This document shows positions 62,184 through 64,000 of a stretch of DNA of 64,000 bases, piece after piece; position 1 is the stretch's first letter; each line of letters starts with the position of its first letter. Source of the stretch: DASQZT01 sp963728965 (GTDB lineage: Bacteria; Acidobacteriota; Terriglobia; Bryobacterales; Bryobacteraceae); assembly GCA_963728965.1 (NCBI GenBank), contig CAVSMH010000001.1, positions 62,001 to 126,000 of the forward strand, in the 5' to 3' direction. The position numbers and the translations under genes were made by a program. Below the pieces are notes generated by a model. That model did no database searches. It was not told where the DNA came from and was given only the letters and a program-made list of their open reading frames with translations.

Positions 62184-63421
62184 AGACCGGCTTCGAGCTG
62201 TTCGTGGCGTCGCGGTACCTGCGGGCGCACCGCAAGCAGGCGGTGATTTCGGTCATCACCGTGATCTCCATTCTGGGGGTGGCGGCGGGAGTGATGGCGC
62301 TGGTGATCGCGCTGGGGGTGAACAATGGCTTCCGGTCGACGCTCCAGAAGAACCTGCTGGGGGCGATGGCCCACATCGACGTAAAGCCCCGCGAGCCCGG
62401 TCCGGGCATCGAGAACTGGCGCGACCTGGCGGCGCGGATCCGCAAGCTGCCGCACGTGACGGCGGTGTCGCCGGCGCTGTACAGCCCGGTGTTCGTGACC
62501 GGCCCGCTGCAATCCACCGGGGCGATCCTGAAGGGGATCGACGTGGATGCCGAGCTGGCCATCAGCGACGCGCTGCGGCGGCTGAAAGCGGGCTCGCTCG
62601 ATCGCCTGCGCGATCCCCAGGCCAAGCCGCCGGGGATCATCCTGGGGGCGCGGCTGGTGGAAGACACGGGCATGGTGCTGCACTCGAACGTCTACGTGAT
62701 CAGCCCGCAGGGCGGCGACCTGACGCCGTTCGGTACGGTGCCCCGGCCGATCCTGTTCCGCGTAACCGGCATCTTCGAATCGGGGTTCTACGAAGTGGAC
62801 GATAAGTGGGCGTTCACCTCGATTGCGGCCACCCAGCAGATGCTGCATATTCCCGACGCGGTGAACAGCATCGAGGTGAACGTGGACGACCTGAACCGCG
62901 CCGACGTCTACGCCAAAGCCATCGAACGGGTGGCCGGACCGCAGTACACCACGGTGACCTGGAAGGAGCAGAACCGGCAGCTCATGTCGGCGCTCAACAT
63001 GGAGCGGATCGTCACCATCATCACCATCGGGCTGATCGAGATCGTGGCGGCGCTGAACATTTTCATCACGCTGGTGATGATGGTGATGGAGAAGTACCGC
63101 GACATCGCCATCCTGATGTCGATGGGAGCGCGGCTGGGACAGGTCCGCCGGATCTTCATGATGCAGGGCGTGCTGATCGGAGTGGTAGGCAGCGCGATCG
63201 GGCTGGGGGTGGGCTATACGCTGTGCTACTACGCCAACCGATACCGGTGGGTGCGGCTCCCGCAGGACGTGTACGCCCTGTCGTTCGTGCCGTTCGAGCC
63301 GCGCTGGATCGATGGGGTGTGGATTGCGGCGCTGGCGATCCTGGTGAGCTTCCTTGCCACGCTCTATCCCGCAAGGAATGCCACCCGGATCGCCCCCGCC
63401 GAAGTGCTGAGGTACGAATAG
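62180..63421 (+). CDS. LolC/LolE-like lipoprotein-releasing permease
   Basis: A 413-residue FtsX-type inner-membrane permease. It starts with GTG at 62180, overlapping the lysS stop (GTGA). The order is as in LolC/E: ELFVASRYLRAHRKQAVISV and the first membrane helix, a periplasmic domain (about 50-265, FRVTGIFESGFYEVDDKWAF), then three helices (about 275-400, ITIGLIEIVAALNIFITLVM, YRDIAILMSMGARLGQVRRI) and the end LATLYPARNATRIAPAEVLRYE. With the ATPase LolD it would extract lipoproteins for the outer membrane; lolD is not adjacent in this window. Confidence 0.9.
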
Positions 63422-63424
63422 AGG

Positions 63425-64000
63425 TTACTTGCTCAAGGTATAGTTGACGTCGATTTCGGTTTGCACCTCGACCGGATTGCCGTTGAGGAGGGTGGTCTGA
63501 TAGACCCATTGGCGGACGGCATCGAGGGCGGAGGGCACCAGCAGGGGATGGCCGCTGATCACTTCGAGACGCTGCACGGTGCCATCTTTGCCGATGACGG
63601 CGGAGAGCCTCACCTGGCCCTCGATGTGGGCGGCCTTGGCTTCCGGCGGGTAGACGGGGGCGACCTTGTTGATGAGCTTCACCTGCTGCACCGAGCCGCC
63701 GATTTTGATGCGCTGCGGGAAATCGGGGACGTAGTCCGCCGCGGTGATGATGAGTGCCGCGGTATCGCCGCTGGGTGCCAGGGCGACGCGCAAATGCTCG
63801 TCGAATTCGCGGACTGCGGCCAGGGTCTTGGGCAGCGAATCTTCGGCAATCGGGTCGCCCTCATGGAGCGGCAACCTGGCCAGCAGATCGTTCCTGGCCT
63901 GGTCGGAAAGGCCCATCACGCTGATGCTGCCGAGGGTGCGGCCGACCAGGGCGGGGCGGCGCGGGCTGCCGCTGAGGGCGCCGCGTACCGACGGCTCGGA
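63425..64000 (-). CDS. POTRA-like plus TonB C-terminal domain protein (5' end outside window)
   Basis: The reading frame is open to the window edge, so this is the C-terminal part (at least 191 residues) of a larger protein. Residues before about 110 look POTRA-like (GRTLGSISVMGLSDQARNDL, LPKTLAAVREFDEHLRV). The last 90 residues are a TonB C-terminal domain: QVKLINKVAPVYPPEAKAAH, GQVRLSAVIGKDGTVQRLEV, ALDAVRQWVY. In Acidobacteria such tails occur on M56/BlaR1-type metallopeptidases, so the missing front could be that; this is inference. It converges on the LolC/E-like gene with three bases between stops. Confidence 0.8.
   Translation of the reverse strand, partial: SEPSVRGALSGSPRRPALVGRTLGSISVMGLSDQARNDLLARLPLHEGDPIAEDSLPKTLAAVREFDEHLRVALAPSGDTAALIITAADYVPDFPQRIKIGGSVQQVKLINKVAPVYPPEAKAAHIEGQVRLSAVIGKDGTVQRLEVISGHPLLVPSALDAVRQWVYQTTLLNGNPVEVQTEIDVNYTLSK

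Overview
The window reads as a high-GC chromosome segment of an Acidobacteriota bacterium, most likely Bryobacterales (Candidatus Solibacter relatives). This is inferred from family signatures, not from a database search. The signatures are three secreted proteins with the Solibacter-type TIGR03437 C-terminal domain (157-2580, 12394-14340, 15279-17486), an acidobacterial ADOP-type duplicated orphan permease (57265-59760), an ECF sigma factor overlapping a membrane Ser/Thr kinase with a TPR tail (51264-54466), and an SBBP beta-propeller protein (22093-24228). The Omp85/TamB/SurA-like operon and the LolC/E-like permease indicate a Gram-negative envelope.

Layout. 1-3170: a secreted TIGR03437 protein between two copies of a 33-bp repeat, then a 590-bp gene-poor stretch with palindromes and a possible gene tail. 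3171-6242: a small IPT/TIG protein, a secreted GH2 glycosidase and a LysR regulator. 6401-12314: gltB-gltD, divergent from the LysR gene, a layout like Bacillus gltC-gltAB. 12394-17486: two TIGR03437 proteins and a small secreted protein. 17531-21085: full-length cobalamin-dependent methionine synthase metH. 21102-24228: a zinc-ribbon membrane protein and a seven-repeat propeller protein. 24229-27175: a loosely packed accessory stretch with an ISAzo13-type transposase remnant, a frameshifted TPR pseudogene, an unrecognised secreted protein and a VOC protein. 27176-31577: rhodanese-like protein, then a tight operon of TIR-like protein, sulfite oxidase and cytochrome c, and a divergent penicillin-acylase family enzyme.

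31608-40067: an envelope-biogenesis operon of Omp85 protein (BamA/TamA type), a SurA-N-like chaperone and TamB, coupled by 1-nt and overlapping junctions. 40162-44431: OsmC, then MddA-like methyltransferase, SDR and HEAT-repeat genes, then a Tat-exported class V aminotransferase. 44509-50116: galU-glcD, a divergent ferredoxin, dinG-queD and a siroheme-synthase N-domain enzyme. 50232-57239: a NlpC/P60-like protein, the sigma/kinase pair, der, a bactofilin and a methyltransferase-like protein. 57265-63421: ADOP permease, GT2 glycosyltransferase, divergent lysS and a LolC/E-like permease. The window ends inside a POTRA-like/TonB-C protein on the minus strand.

Much of the window is housekeeping: nitrogen assimilation, methionine synthesis, outer-membrane assembly, translation and ribosome biogenesis. 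The least conventional parts are the TIR-like gene two bases upstream of the sulfite oxidase pair, the decayed IS/TPR region, the repeat-flanked left end, and the LysR-glt divergent region with a dyad overlapping a TATAAT box. I found no CRISPR array, rRNA, tRNA or intact mobile element by reading.
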